Shown here one piece after another: positions 16,058 through 23,799 of a stretch of DNA of 50,341 nucleotides. Below the pieces are notes generated by a model that was not told the DNA's origin, made no database searches, and saw only the letters and a program-made list of their open reading frames with translations. The DNA lies in NCBI GenBank assembly GCA_903944085.1, contig CAJAQO010000304.1, forward strand, positions 1 through 50,341, read 5' to 3'. Numbering within the stretch: the first letter of the stretch is position 1; each line of letters starts with the position of its first letter. A program made the translations under genes and the position numbers. This stretch comes from an uncultured Verrucomicrobia subdivision 3 bacterium. Its GTDB lineage: Bacteria > Verrucomicrobiota > Verrucomicrobiia > Limisphaerales > UBA11358.

Positions 16058-17116
16058 ATGAATGATAGGAATATATCTTTCAACCCAGTGCTGACGCAAA
16101 GGCTCGCGCGCAAATGGTCCCAGGCTGAACTGGCGGGACGCGCCGGCATCTCGCGCGCGGCGGTCAGCGCCATCGAGGGTGAGCGCCTCTCACCATCCGT
16201 CGCTACGGCTTTGGCATTGGCGGCGGTATTCGAGTGTTCGGTCGAGGAATTGTTCGGCTGCGGCAGAATTTTGAAACCGCAAAGCCTTGAGTGGGCCTGG
16301 ACACCCCGGGACGAAAGCAGCCGCTATTGGGAAGCGGAGATCGGACGGCGGCGACTACTCTATCCGGTCGAGGCGATGACCTTGAATCCGACGCCGCATG
16401 ACGGCGTCTGGCAGAATGGGGTATTGCGCGAGCGCGGTTCGGCGGCGGAGAACACGCTGGTGATGGCGAGTTGTGATCCGGCGGCGGGTCTGCTGGCGTC
16501 GGAATATGCGCGGGCCTCTGGTTTCCGATTGCTGGTATTTCCGCGCGGTGGCGGCACCGCGCTGGAACTACTGCGGCAAAAATTGGTTCACATCGCCGGC
16601 TTGCATTATTCCACGGAGGAAGCGCCGGAACGGAATGCCGAGACCGTCCGTGCGCAATTTGCCGGCGATTGCCGGATGCTACGCGTTGCGAAATGGGAAA
16701 GCGGCATCGCGCTGGCGACGAATGACCGGTCGCGTTCGACAGAATCGGTAGCCCGCCGGTCGTTAAGGTGGGCAGCGCGCGAATCCGGTTCGGCGGCGCG
16801 GGAATGTCTGGACGAACTGCTCGGGAAACGGAAGTTCACGGGCCGGCAGGTGGATGGCCATGCGGCGGTGGCTGAGGCCGTGCGGGCTGGCTGGGCGGAA
16901 GCGGGTGTATGCGTGCGGCTCAGCGCAGCGGAAGCCGGATTGAACTTCCTGCCGCTGCGCACCGAGACGCTGGATTTATGTTTTCCCGCTGCGATCCAAC
17001 ATGACCCGCGCATCCTCGCGCTGGTGCGACTACTGCGCGCCCGCGCCCACCGACGCCTCATCAGCGAACTGCCCGGTTATGACGCGCTGGAAACGGGGGA
17101 AATGCTCTCTTTATAA
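16058..17116 (+). CDS. XRE-type HTH regulator with PBP-like sensor domain
   Basis: A 352-residue one-component regulator. Residues 8-70 form a Cro/C1-type HTH (LARKWSQAELAGRAGISRAA, VSAIEGERLSPSVATALALA). Residues about 85-340 match the PBP-like substrate-binding domain (PF12727 type) related to molybdate-binding proteins: NTLVMASCDPAAGLLASEYA, GGTALELLRQKLVHIAGLHY, and TETLDLCFPAAIQHDPRILA. Such fusions are thought to sense a small ligand, often an oxyanion. The ATG at 16058 is chosen because earlier codons lack similarity to the family. It lies 31 bp upstream of the PEP-CTERM gene on the same strand, with a TupA-like binding protein further down, so it may regulate this cluster. Confidence 0.85.
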   Translation: MNDRNISFNPVLTQRLARKWSQAELAGRAGISRAAVSAIEGERLSPSVATALALAAVFECSVEELFGCGRILKPQSLEWAWTPRDESSRYWEAEIGRRRLLYPVEAMTLNPTPHDGVWQNGVLRERGSAAENTLVMASCDPAAGLLASEYARASGFRLLVFPRGGGTALELLRQKLVHIAGLHYSTEEAPERNAETVRAQFAGDCRMLRVAKWESGIALATNDRSRSTESVARRSLRWAARESGSAARECLDELLGKRKFTGRQVDGHAAVAEAVRAGWAEAGVCVRLSAAEAGLNFLPLRTETLDLCFPAAIQHDPRILALVRLLRARAHRRLISELPGYDALETGEMLSL

Positions 17117-17147
17117 TTTCAACGCCAACACTCCATCATTAAAAACA

Positions 17148-17945
17148 ATGAAACACTCGCTGAAACTTGGTCGAATCAAACACCTGATCCTTGGCCCAGA
17201 ATTGCTCTGCATGACCTCCCTGGCCATGGCACAGAACACCTACACCATTAACAACACGACGGCCGATGCCATGCTCTCCGGCCAACATGCGACCTTGAAT
17301 TACGGTTTGGCGGGCACACTGGCCATTGCCCCGGCATCATCCGCGAAAGGAGAATTTGACAGTGTGCTGATGTTCAATACCGCCGGGGCAGTCAGCCAGT
17401 TCAACACCACCTACGGCGCGGGCAATTGGACCATCACCGGGTTAACGTTGTCCCTGGCCAGCAACTTCGGCACCCAAGGCACGCAACCCACGAGCGGCAT
17501 TCTCAACCCCGTCAATGGGGGGAGTTTCGGGATAGACTGGCTCGCGGGTGACAGTTGGGTGGAAGGCACGGGCGGCGGCAACGGGGCAGCCAACGGGGCG
17601 GTGAGCTTCAATTCCGTCTCCAGTCTGCTCGCACCGGGCTATGACCCGCTAGGCACTTATAACTACACGCCGCCGGGGAACAATGTTTACGCCAATTACT
17701 CGCTGTCGCTCGACGCCAACCTCACAGCCGACGCGGTTGCCGGGGGGAATGTATCGCTTTATTTTTACGCGGCGGATAATCAGGTGGGCTACGTATTTAA
17801 CTCCAAGGACTACACCGGAAATCCGTTGAACCATCCCGAACTGACCTTCACCGTGACGCCGACTCCAGAGCCATCCACCATTTCCCTGCTCGTTGCCTCC
17901 CTGGGTGGATGTCTCCTATTGCGCCGGCAAAGCACGAAAACATGA
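17148..17945 (+). CDS. PEP-CTERM secreted beta-sandwich protein
   Basis: A 265-residue exported protein: signal peptide (cleavage near SLAMAQ, about residue 27), a beta-rich body of about 200 residues, and the C-terminal sorting signal [20 protein letters not shown] followed by LRRQSTKT (PEP motif, helix, basic tail). The body is of a type often annotated DNRLRE-like, containing [20 protein letters not shown] and [23 protein letters not shown] proteins are sorted by exosortase to the cell surface or matrix; no exosortase gene is in the window. Its stop overlaps the start of the next gene (ATGA at 17942), which encodes a paralogue. A roughly 88%-identical piece of this gene recurs at 23682-23777. 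Confidence 0.85.
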   Translation: MKHSLKLGRIKHLILGPELLCMTSLAMAQNTYTINNTTADAMLSGQHATLNYGLAGTLAIAPASSAKGEFDSVLMFNTAGAVSQFNTTYGAGNWTITGLTLSLASNFGTQGTQPTSGILNPVNGGSFGIDWLAGDSWVEGTGGGNGAANGAVSFNSVSSLLAPGYDPLGTYNYTPPGNNVYANYSLSLDANLTADAVAGGNVSLYFYAADNQVGYVFNSKDYTGNPLNHPELTFTVTPTPEPSTISLLVASLGGCLLLRRQSTKT

Positions 17946-18794
17946 ACTGTTCTCCGGCAATCATTATTTGCCTCACGATGCTGGCTCTCGGCTCCATCGG
18001 AAAAGCACAGGTCACCGTCACCAACATGACCGTCGCCGATGCGTTCCTTGCCACGGGTTCACCATACAATCCCGAGGGTGCCGATCTGACGGAGTTAAAT
18101 TTTGGGGCCGGAGGCACACTCGTAGTAGCGCCAGCGTCATCATACGGTGGAGAATATCAGAGCCTTTTAAAGTTCAACCTCTCCAATACCGTTTGTCTGT
18201 TCAATACAAATTACGGTGCCGGCCACTGGCTCATCACGGGTGTTTCGCTGGCCTTGACCAGCAATTATGGCACGAGCGGTGTTCAGCCGAATAGTGCGGC
18301 CTTTCCGGTCATCACGGGTGGCAAATTCGCCATTGCGTGGCTGTCCAACGATCATTGGGCGGAAGGCACTGGAACCCCAAACGTCCCGACCACGGATGGG
18401 GTCGCCTACAATTCTCTGCCTGATTTGCTTTCCGGCCCGCATGAGATTCTCGGAACGAATACTTATACCCCGCCAGGCAACAACGTCCCGGTTAGCTATG
18501 CGTTGCCGCTCACCGCGAATCTGGTCGCCGAAACGGCGTGCGGTGGTAACGTGACGTTCCTTCTGTATGCCGCAGACAACCAAATTGGTTACCTGTTCAA
18601 TTCATACAACTATGGTCGCGGCAATCAACCTCGCCTCCTGGTCACCGCCGCGCCCTTGGTGAAAATCCTTTCTGGAACCTTCACGAGCGGAGTGTTTCGG
18701 CTGGCCGGCGTCGGCCGACAGCAGCGGCGCAATCCAGTTTGCCGATGCCGGCGCAAGCAATCAGCCGCAGCGTTTTTATCGGTTCAGCCAATGA
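17942..18794 (+). pseudogene. Paralogue of the PEP-CTERM protein, frameshifted near its end
   Basis: Signal peptide ([20 protein letters not shown], then KAQ) and the same beta-rich body as the preceding gene ([36 protein letters not shown]). From about 18660 it enters a C-terminal domain, [20 protein letters not shown], and the frame then turns into [16 protein letters not shown]. Another frame supplies the expected ending, [23 protein letters not shown], with a TGA at 18792-18794. A deletion with frameshift near 18710 therefore removed part of this domain. As sequenced, the first frame runs on into the pseudopilin gene, producing an apparent 521-residue fusion to 19507. Confidence 0.7.
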
Positions 18795-19507
18795 GCGTGA
18801 GGCCCGCCATTTTGGTCCGTTCGCCCGGCGCATTCACATTGGTCGAACTGCTCGTGGTGATTGCGATCATTGCCATTCTGGCAGCGTTGTTATTGCCGGC
18901 GCTGGCCCGCGCGAAGGACAAGACCAGCGCCATTCAATGCAGCGGGAATTTGCGCCAATGGGGGCTGGCTCTGCGGATGTATGCCGACGACAACGACGAC
19001 TTTCTGCCTCGTCGAGGTCAAGGCGTCCAGACGCTCGCGCTCATTACGCGGCTGGATGACTGGTTCAACGCTTTGCCACCTTACTTCAATCTGCCGTCGT
19101 ATCTGCAACTCGTCACGAACGAGAAAAAGCCGGCGGCGGGTGACCATAGCATTTTCATCTGTCCGGACGCGGTGGATTCGGGCTCCAGTAATTTTTTGTG
19201 CTACGCGATGAACATGAATCTTTCAACGTGGAATCTGCCGCTGGCGACGAAGATGTCTGCCGTCGTTCAACCGGTTGCCGTGGTCGCCTTCGGCGAAAGC
19301 CCCGGCCCTTATGCTTCAACCTATCCGTCGAAGCAACCTTACAGCATCGTGGCGCGGCATGTTCGCCGGATCAATCTGCTTTTCCTCGCCGGGCAGGTCC
19401 AATCATTCAAAGGAGATTACGTCGGCTGCGGCGTGGGCGATCCGGGTCTGGACGATGTGCGCTGGCTCACGGGCACGCCCAGCGATGCGCAGGCACATAA
19501 TTATTAA
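18791..19507 (+). CDS. Type II secretion-type pseudopilin (prepilin N-terminal domain)
   Basis: A 238-residue protein starting at ATG 18791, which overlaps the ancestral stop of the preceding gene as ATGA. The class III signal is [20 protein letters not shown], with cleavage after Gly and Glu at +5, followed by the hydrophobic helix and basic KAK-type segment. The globular domain has the verrucomicrobial pseudopilin pattern ([20 protein letters not shown]). The usual C-terminal H-x9-DG motif is present but altered to H-x9-AG ([13 protein letters not shown]). It probably belongs to a large family of secreted or surface pseudopilins whose role is not settled. It is in the same frame as the upstream broken gene, so a fused product is possible. 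Confidence 0.8.
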   Translation: MSVRPAILVRSPGAFTLVELLVVIAIIAILAALLLPALARAKDKTSAIQCSGNLRQWGLALRMYADDNDDFLPRRGQGVQTLALITRLDDWFNALPPYFNLPSYLQLVTNEKKPAAGDHSIFICPDAVDSGSSNFLCYAMNMNLSTWNLPLATKMSAVVQPVAVVAFGESPGPYASTYPSKQPYSIVARHVRRINLLFLAGQVQSFKGDYVGCGVGDPGLDDVRWLTGTPSDAQAHNY

Positions 19508-19511
19508 AACC

Positions 19512-20366
19512 ATGAGAAATAAAATCATTCTGCTATGCATCTTGGTGCTGGCCGTCACGCTGGCGATTCATCATTACGTCCTCGCCAAAAACTCCGCCCG
19601 GCAGAAGGTAGTGCGCTGCGCGGTGATTGGGGGCATGACCATGACGGGGTTATGGCCGGAGATCTCCAAAATGTTCGAGGCGCAAACTGGCTATCACGTC
19701 GAATTGGTGGTGACTGGAGTGCGTCCGGTGCTGGATAAAGCCATCCGGGCCGGCGCGGTAGATTTGCTGACGATGCATTCCGGGGACATTACCACGGACA
19801 TTGTCGCCGATGGCATCGGAGTCAACCTGCGTCCGTGGACGCGTAACGAACTGGTCATTGTCGGCCCGATAAACGACCCGGCACAGATTCGCGGCATGAC
19901 GAACGGGGCGCTGGCATTGAAGAAAATTGCCGAAGCGCAGGCAAGGTTTGTGGATTTTGAAGGCATCGGCAGCCGTGAATTGACGCACACCCTCTGGCGG
20001 TTGGCTGGCGTTGAGCCGAAAGGGAATTGGATTATCAAGGACGACACCGCCATTTCCAAATGGAACGTGCTGCAATTCTGCCGCTCGAATCATGCTTACG
20101 TCGTCGTCGGTTACATTCCCGCGCTAACCGGCAAAATGCCGAACGAGGGCACGGAAATCCTAGTCAAGAACGACCCGGTGATGCGCCGCCCCTACATCGT
20201 GATGGAAGCAAACCCAAAAAAATTCCCGTCAGCCAACTTTGCCGGGGCGCGGGCGCTGTCGGATTTTCTGCTGTCGCCGAAAGTGCAGAATTTTCTCCTG
20301 GGATTCGGGCGCGACGACACGGGCAACCATCCATTGTTTTTCCCCGTTGACGCCGCCAAACTCTGA
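19512..20366 (+). CDS. TupA-like tungstate/molybdate-type solute-binding protein
   Basis: A 284-residue protein with an N-terminal signal anchor (NKIILLCILVLAVTLAIHHY). The binding fold matches the PBP_like_2/TupA class: MTMTGLWPEISKMFEAQTGY, VDLLTMHSGDITTDIVADGI, NELVIVGPINDPAQIRGMTN, DFEGIGSRELTHTLWRLAGV. TupA proteins bind tungstate for an ABC importer, but no permease or ATPase gene is adjacent, so it may work with transporters elsewhere or act as a sensor. It follows the pseudopilin gene by 4 bp and lies in the same apparent unit as the PBP-like regulator, which could share its ligand; that is inference. Confidence 0.82.
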   Translation: MRNKIILLCILVLAVTLAIHHYVLAKNSARQKVVRCAVIGGMTMTGLWPEISKMFEAQTGYHVELVVTGVRPVLDKAIRAGAVDLLTMHSGDITTDIVADGIGVNLRPWTRNELVIVGPINDPAQIRGMTNGALALKKIAEAQARFVDFEGIGSRELTHTLWRLAGVEPKGNWIIKDDTAISKWNVLQFCRSNHAYVVVGYIPALTGKMPNEGTEILVKNDPVMRRPYIVMEANPKKFPSANFAGARALSDFLLSPKVQNFLLGFGRDDTGNHPLFFPVDAAKL

Positions 20367-20426
20367 CTTCATCGATCAAGCCGGCGCAAAACAACCCGAG
20401 ATCCTTTCTGAAGCGCTATGCAAAAG

Positions 20427-20672
20427 TTATTTTTTGGGAAATTTCTCTTTCCACTTTTTACGCAAGGCATCGTGCATTTGTTCGCGGAATTTCACCGGCA
20501 TCGCATACGGCTGGCCGTCCTTGTAGAGCGTGATGGTCTGGCGGATGTTGTCCACGACCACCTGGCAGGGATTGCACCCTGCCAGGTGCTTCTCGAACTC
20601 CTCGCAGACAGCCGGATCAACCGTCCCGTCCACATATTCGTTCAACATCGTCAGCAATTCTTCGCACTTCAT
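20427..20672 (-). CDS. Small zinc-binding (ZAS) anti-sigma factor
   Basis: An 81-residue soluble protein with the zf-HC2/ZAS signature HLAGCNPC (H-x3-C-x2-C) at about residues 29-36, within EFEKHLAGCNPCQVVVDNIR. ZAS domains bind and inhibit ECF sigma factors, and some respond to redox or metal. There is no membrane helix, so it is probably a cytoplasmic anti-sigma. It follows the ECF sigma gene on the same strand with a 70-bp gap that contains its own ECF-type promoter (C). The leader has an AAAGAG ribosome-binding-like sequence. The cognate partner is very likely the neighbouring sigma factor. Confidence 0.85.
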   Translation of the reverse strand: MKCEELLTMLNEYVDGTVDPAVCEEFEKHLAGCNPCQVVVDNIRQTITLYKDGQPYAMPVKFREQMHDALRKKWKEKFPKK

Positions 20673-20694
20673 GGTATTTATCTCTTTGATGACC

Positions 20695-20721
20695 GAGCCA
20701 TGAGCCGGCCAAAAGTTACAA
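20695..20721 (-). promoter_or_regulatory. ECF-type promoter C (anti-sigma gene)
   Basis: Minus strand TTGTAACTTTT (20721-20711), 10 bp, TGGCTC (20700-20695), between the sigma stop codon and the anti-sigma ATG at 20672. It differs from promoters A, B and D by one base in the hexamer. If read by the local sigma factor it would give negative feedback by raising anti-sigma production. Confidence 0.65.
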
Positions 20722-20742
20722 GGTTTGTGGCAAAAAAAGTTT

Positions 20743-21387
20743 TCATTCGTGGTGGTGGGGCGACCTGACTAATTGCCGTGCCGGATCACCCAGGACGCGG
20801 GTTAAATCCTCGCGCAATTGCAACCGGGCGCGCAGCAACCGCACTTTCACATTGCCCTCGTTCAAATCGAGCGCATCAGCGGTTTCCCGAACCGACAACC
20901 CCTCAACGTCACGCAGCAAAAAGACCAGCCGATGCTTCTCATCCAGCCTTGTCAGTGCATCGTCGAGTAAGCGACGCACTTCGTTCCGTTCCACCAGATG
21001 TGCCGGCGACTGCCGCCAGTCGGCGATGAATTCCGGGTGCGGAATGGAATTAAAATCGTCGGATGGTTCTGTCGCCTCTTCCAGAGAAACGGTGTTCAAT
21101 CCCTTTCTCTTGCGGATGATTTTGAGTGCCGCATGGCTGGCGATGCGCAGCACCCAGGTGGAAAAACTGGATTCACCGCGAAAGCCTTCAAGGTTTTCCA
21201 ACACGCTTAAAAATGTTTGCTGCGTGACATCCTCGGCATCTTGTTCCTGTCGCAGCATCCGCATGGCCAACCCATAAACCCTTTGCTCGTAACGGTTGGT
21301 CAACGCCTCGAAAGCGTCCAACTCGCCGGCTTTGGCAAGGCATACCAACTCGACATCGGGCGTTTCAGGGGTGGGTAGATTGGTCAT
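20743..21387 (-). CDS. ECF-family RNA polymerase sigma factor
   Basis: A 214-residue group 4 sigma factor. Region 2 lies at about residues 22-90 (ALTNRYEQRVYGLAMRMLRQ, EQDAEDVTQQTFLSVLENLE, FSTWVLRIASHAALKIIRKR). Region 4 lies at about 135-190 (LDDALTRLDEKHRLVFLLRD, VEGLSVRETADALDLNEGNV). A linker of about 45 residues separates them, and the tail is His-rich (SPHHHE). It is paired with the ZAS anti-sigma downstream. Four ECF-type promoters of one sequence class lie within 13 kb of it, making it the obvious candidate to read them. Its own start region carries a sigma-70-like promoter instead. Confidence 0.93.
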   Translation of the reverse strand: MTNLPTPETPDVELVCLAKAGELDAFEALTNRYEQRVYGLAMRMLRQEQDAEDVTQQTFLSVLENLEGFRGESSFSTWVLRIASHAALKIIRKRKGLNTVSLEEATEPSDDFNSIPHPEFIADWRQSPAHLVERNEVRRLLDDALTRLDEKHRLVFLLRDVEGLSVRETADALDLNEGNVKVRLLRARLQLREDLTRVLGDPARQLVRSPHHHE

Positions 21388-21403
21388 TCAATTTGACAAC
21401 ATG

Positions 21404-21431
21404 ATTATATTTGTCTTATTTGACGCAGCAA
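21404..21431 (-). promoter_or_regulatory. Candidate sigma-70 promoter of the ECF sigma gene
   Basis: On the minus strand TTGCTG (21431-21426), 16 bp, TATAAT (21409-21404), about 17 bp before the ATG at 21387. The -10 is a perfect consensus; the -35 matches only partly. None of the ECF-type motif is present here, suggesting the sigma gene is not autoregulated through that motif. Confidence 0.4.
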
Positions 21432-21493
21432 GCCGCAACTTTTTTTCGCATCACCGTGCCAAAAACCGCTTTATTTCGAAACGTGTGAGATTT

Positions 21494-21838
21494 CAGGCGA
21501 CCGGGTCGCAATCACCGGCATATAGCTGCGTAACAGTAAGGCGAGCAGGAAAAAGCAATGAACCTCGGATTTCCACATAAAGGCATAAAGATCTGCTGAA
21601 ATTTCCCGACCGTTTCATCCTTTGCACAGCTGCGAAAATCAACTTGAGGCGGCTGACTTTCCCCAAAGCGCGAAAATGCGCTGCCATCAACTTAATGGTT
21701 CCTTCGGTAGTGTTTCGAACCGGGCATCGGCGACGACGGGCTTTTCCGGCACGGATAGCTCATACCCGAACCGACCACCGAGGAAATATCGTGGATCGCC
21801 GCGCCCACAGGCCAAATTGCGCCTGGCTCAAATGTAGC
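21494..21838 (-). pseudogene. Heavily decayed UPF0324 (YeiH-type) gene
   Basis: Conceptual minus-strand pieces in different frames match the family in the right order: LSQAQFGLWA (about 21838-21805), then after a shift AAIHDISSVVGSGMSY (about 21803-21756), which corresponds to the family's W-A-A-I-H-D-x-S-S-V-V-G core. Later come FFLLALLLRSYMPVIATRSP (about 21560-21497), nearly the same as in the 15230-15637 fragment. The stretch between has lost recognisable similarity. This is a second broken copy, immediately downstream of the small Cys protein and the complete family member on the same strand. Confidence 0.65.
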
Positions 21839-21851
21839 CTTTTGGGTTTAA

Positions 21852-22064
21852 TTATCTTGGTTTCTGGACGAATTTAACTTTGCCTGCAAAATCCGCACAG
21901 ATTGAACTCGCAGTGACGAATTTATCGTGCCGCCGGCACAGGCCAGTTTCTCCACGCACGGATCCGTAAGCTGAACTGAGGATATTCAAACCAGGGATGG
22001 CCGCTTCCAGAGCATCTGGACGCATTACCGAATAGCGGCAGTCTTTGCATTCTGATTGGTTCAT
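21852..22064 (-). CDS. Small cysteine-containing protein, unknown
   Basis: A 70-residue frame starting with ATG at 22064, 40 bp after the stop of the UPF0324 transporter gene, on the same strand. It contains CKDCRYSVM near the N terminus, the block IPGLNILSSAYGSVRGETGL, and CRRHDKFVTASSICADF. The spacing C-x2-C ... C-x2-H ... C suggests a small metal-binding or redox domain. I cannot assign a family. Its location suggests co-transcription with the transporter from promoter D. Confidence 0.5.
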   Translation of the reverse strand: MNQSECKDCRYSVMRPDALEAAIPGLNILSSAYGSVRGETGLCRRHDKFVTASSICADFAGKVKFVQKPR

Positions 22065-22104
22065 GGAGATTCTCTAGAAAAATGACCGGCCGGCTGGTGG
22101 TAAG

Positions 22105-23502
22105 TTACAGCGCGCCCCAGCGCTCCGCGAAGACATGGGCCGAGAGTATGTAGCCAAGAATGACGTTAACCACCACCCCGATCGTAAAAGCTGAGAATAC
22201 CTTCCATCCCACCGGCTGAAGCTCGCGAAAGCGGGTGGTAAGTCCAATGCTTAAAAAGCAGAATATAAAGGTCCAGGTCCGCAACGAAACCAGCGGCATG
22301 ATCAAGTTGGGTTTCACCATACTGTTGAAGTCCGCTGTGTTGTAGCCCTTGGTCACCAGGCTCATGAGCAGAGAGGCGAGGAAAAATCCGATGACAAATT
22401 TGGGGAAACGCAACCATATTTCACGGGCATCGGGCCTCACTCCGGTTTCTTTTTTCTCCCAGACGAAGGTTGCGATAAGCGCCCAGACAATGGACCAGAT
22501 GCCGATCCACAGGTCGCGTCCGATTACTTTCATGAGGGTAAACGCCTTGATCGCCACGTCTTCATTCCCGGCCATCTTGCCGTAGGTGCTGGCCGCCGCA
22601 ATACCCGCCGCATCCGCGAACTCCGAAGAACCGATCCACGCGCCCGCCACGCCTGCCGTAAGCCCAAGGGCTTGGGAAATGAAGGGCAACACCAATATCA
22701 TCGCGAGAGCCCAGCCCACCACCAGGGTGACCGAAGTATAAAGATGTTCCTTTTTGGCATTCACGGAGGCTGCTATCGCCATGGATGCGGAGACACCGCA
22801 TACCGATCCCCCGACCCCGATGACCGCCGCTAGGCGCTTGTCCAGGCCAAACATTCGCGTCGCGGCGAAATAGATCACTGCGCAGGTAATGACCGAAATG
22901 ATCGTGGCCTGCACGATCGCAACCGGCCCGGCAGTCAGCACAAGAGTAACAGGAAAAGTCGCGCCGAGAAGAACAATGCCAACCTTGATGAAATATTCCA
23001 CGCGGAAGGCACTGTCCATCCACGCCGGCAGTTTGACCGTATTGGCGAGGACGAGACCGGCCACGAGCGCGACCAAAGGTGCTTCCAGATTGAACTTTGC
23101 AGCGTTTGCCCAGCCTGCCACCGAGAACATCACGATGGACATGATGTATAGAAAAACAAACGCGGGTATGAATTTTGACAGCTTGACACCCATAATCCGC
23201 GAACTGGCTCCAAAAATCACCAGCCAAATGATAAATTGCAGGAGATAAATGGTTGCATTGGCAGAAAAATGATGCAGCAACTGGTCAAGCGAAGTCCATT
23301 TGAGGCCTCCGGGATTAATGGCAAGCGATTTGAGAAAAGTGCTGCGTTGATGAAACAAGAGTATGGCGGCAGCCATCAGGCCGATGCCGATCCAGATCGC
23401 CCACCAATCTTCCTTGAGATAGAGAGATCGCCACCCCGATTGGGTGGGTTTGCTTTCTTTGCTGTTTTCATTCCATGCCTTTTGTGGTTTTTTGTTATTC
23501 AT
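22105..23502 (-). CDS. UPF0324 (YeiH-type) putative sulfate/anion exporter
   Basis: A 465-residue polytopic membrane protein of the UPF0324/putative sulfate exporter family, longer than the common 330-350-residue members. It has a soluble Lys/Gln-rich N terminus, then a first helix (WAIWIGIGLMAAAILLF). Family blocks include PLVALVAGLVLANTVKLPAW, EYFIKVGIVLLGATFPVTLV, AVIGVGGSVCGVSASMAIAA and FADAAGIAAASTYGKMAGNE. The role in exporting sulfate or related anions is a family-level prediction. It is preceded by promoter D with a leader of about 95 nt and a weak GAAGTG ribosome-binding site. It belongs to a different subgroup from the two decayed copies, which carry the shorter A-I-H-D-x-S-S-V-V-G version. 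Confidence 0.87.
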   Translation of the reverse strand: MNNKKPQKAWNENSKESKPTQSGWRSLYLKEDWWAIWIGIGLMAAAILLFHQRSTFLKSLAINPGGLKWTSLDQLLHHFSANATIYLLQFIIWLVIFGASSRIMGVKLSKFIPAFVFLYIMSIVMFSVAGWANAAKFNLEAPLVALVAGLVLANTVKLPAWMDSAFRVEYFIKVGIVLLGATFPVTLVLTAGPVAIVQATIISVITCAVIYFAATRMFGLDKRLAAVIGVGGSVCGVSASMAIAASVNAKKEHLYTSVTLVVGWALAMILVLPFISQALGLTAGVAGAWIGSSEFADAAGIAAASTYGKMAGNEDVAIKAFTLMKVIGRDLWIGIWSIVWALIATFVWEKKETGVRPDAREIWLRFPKFVIGFFLASLLMSLVTKGYNTADFNSMVKPNLIMPLVSLRTWTFIFCFLSIGLTTRFRELQPVGWKVFSAFTIGVVVNVILGYILSAHVFAERWGAL

Positions 23503-23602
23503 GATTCACTTCGTGTAAATAGTCGTTAAGAATTGTGGCTGCCCGGTAAGGCCGTTGTTTTGGAAGAATAGGTTGATTCTTTGATCTTTGCTGAGAGATA
23601 TA

Positions 23603-23629
23603 GAGCCGCCATGAGTCCAAAAGTTACAA
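23603..23629 (-). promoter_or_regulatory. ECF-type promoter D (UPF0324 transporter gene)
   Basis: Minus strand TTGTAACTTTT (23629-23619), 10 bp, CGGCTC (23608-23603). Identical in both elements and spacing to A and B, about 100 bp upstream of the transporter ATG at 23502. Confidence 0.7.
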
Positions 23630-23681
23630 GGCTTTTTTGGACAAGTTGAAAAAAACGCTGCCAAAACAGAGAAATTCTGTG

Positions 23682-23777
23682 AGCAGCGTGCTCATGTTCA
23701 ATACCGCCGGGGCGGTCAGCCAGTTCAACACCACCTACGGAACGGGCAATGGGACAACCACCGGTTTGACGTCGTGA
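23682..23777 (+). pseudogene. Duplicated scrap of the PEP-CTERM gene
   Basis: About 87 bp here match the coding sequence around 17363-17450 of the PEP-CTERM gene with about ten mismatches (for example GTGCTCATGTTCAATACCGC). It translates as [31 protein letters not shown] and a TGA at 23775-23777. It has no start, signal or sorting signal of its own. It is a partial duplication lying between promoter D and the outer-membrane barrel gene. Confidence 0.75.
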
Positions 23778-23799
23778 AACAAAAAAAACCGCAGTCAAG

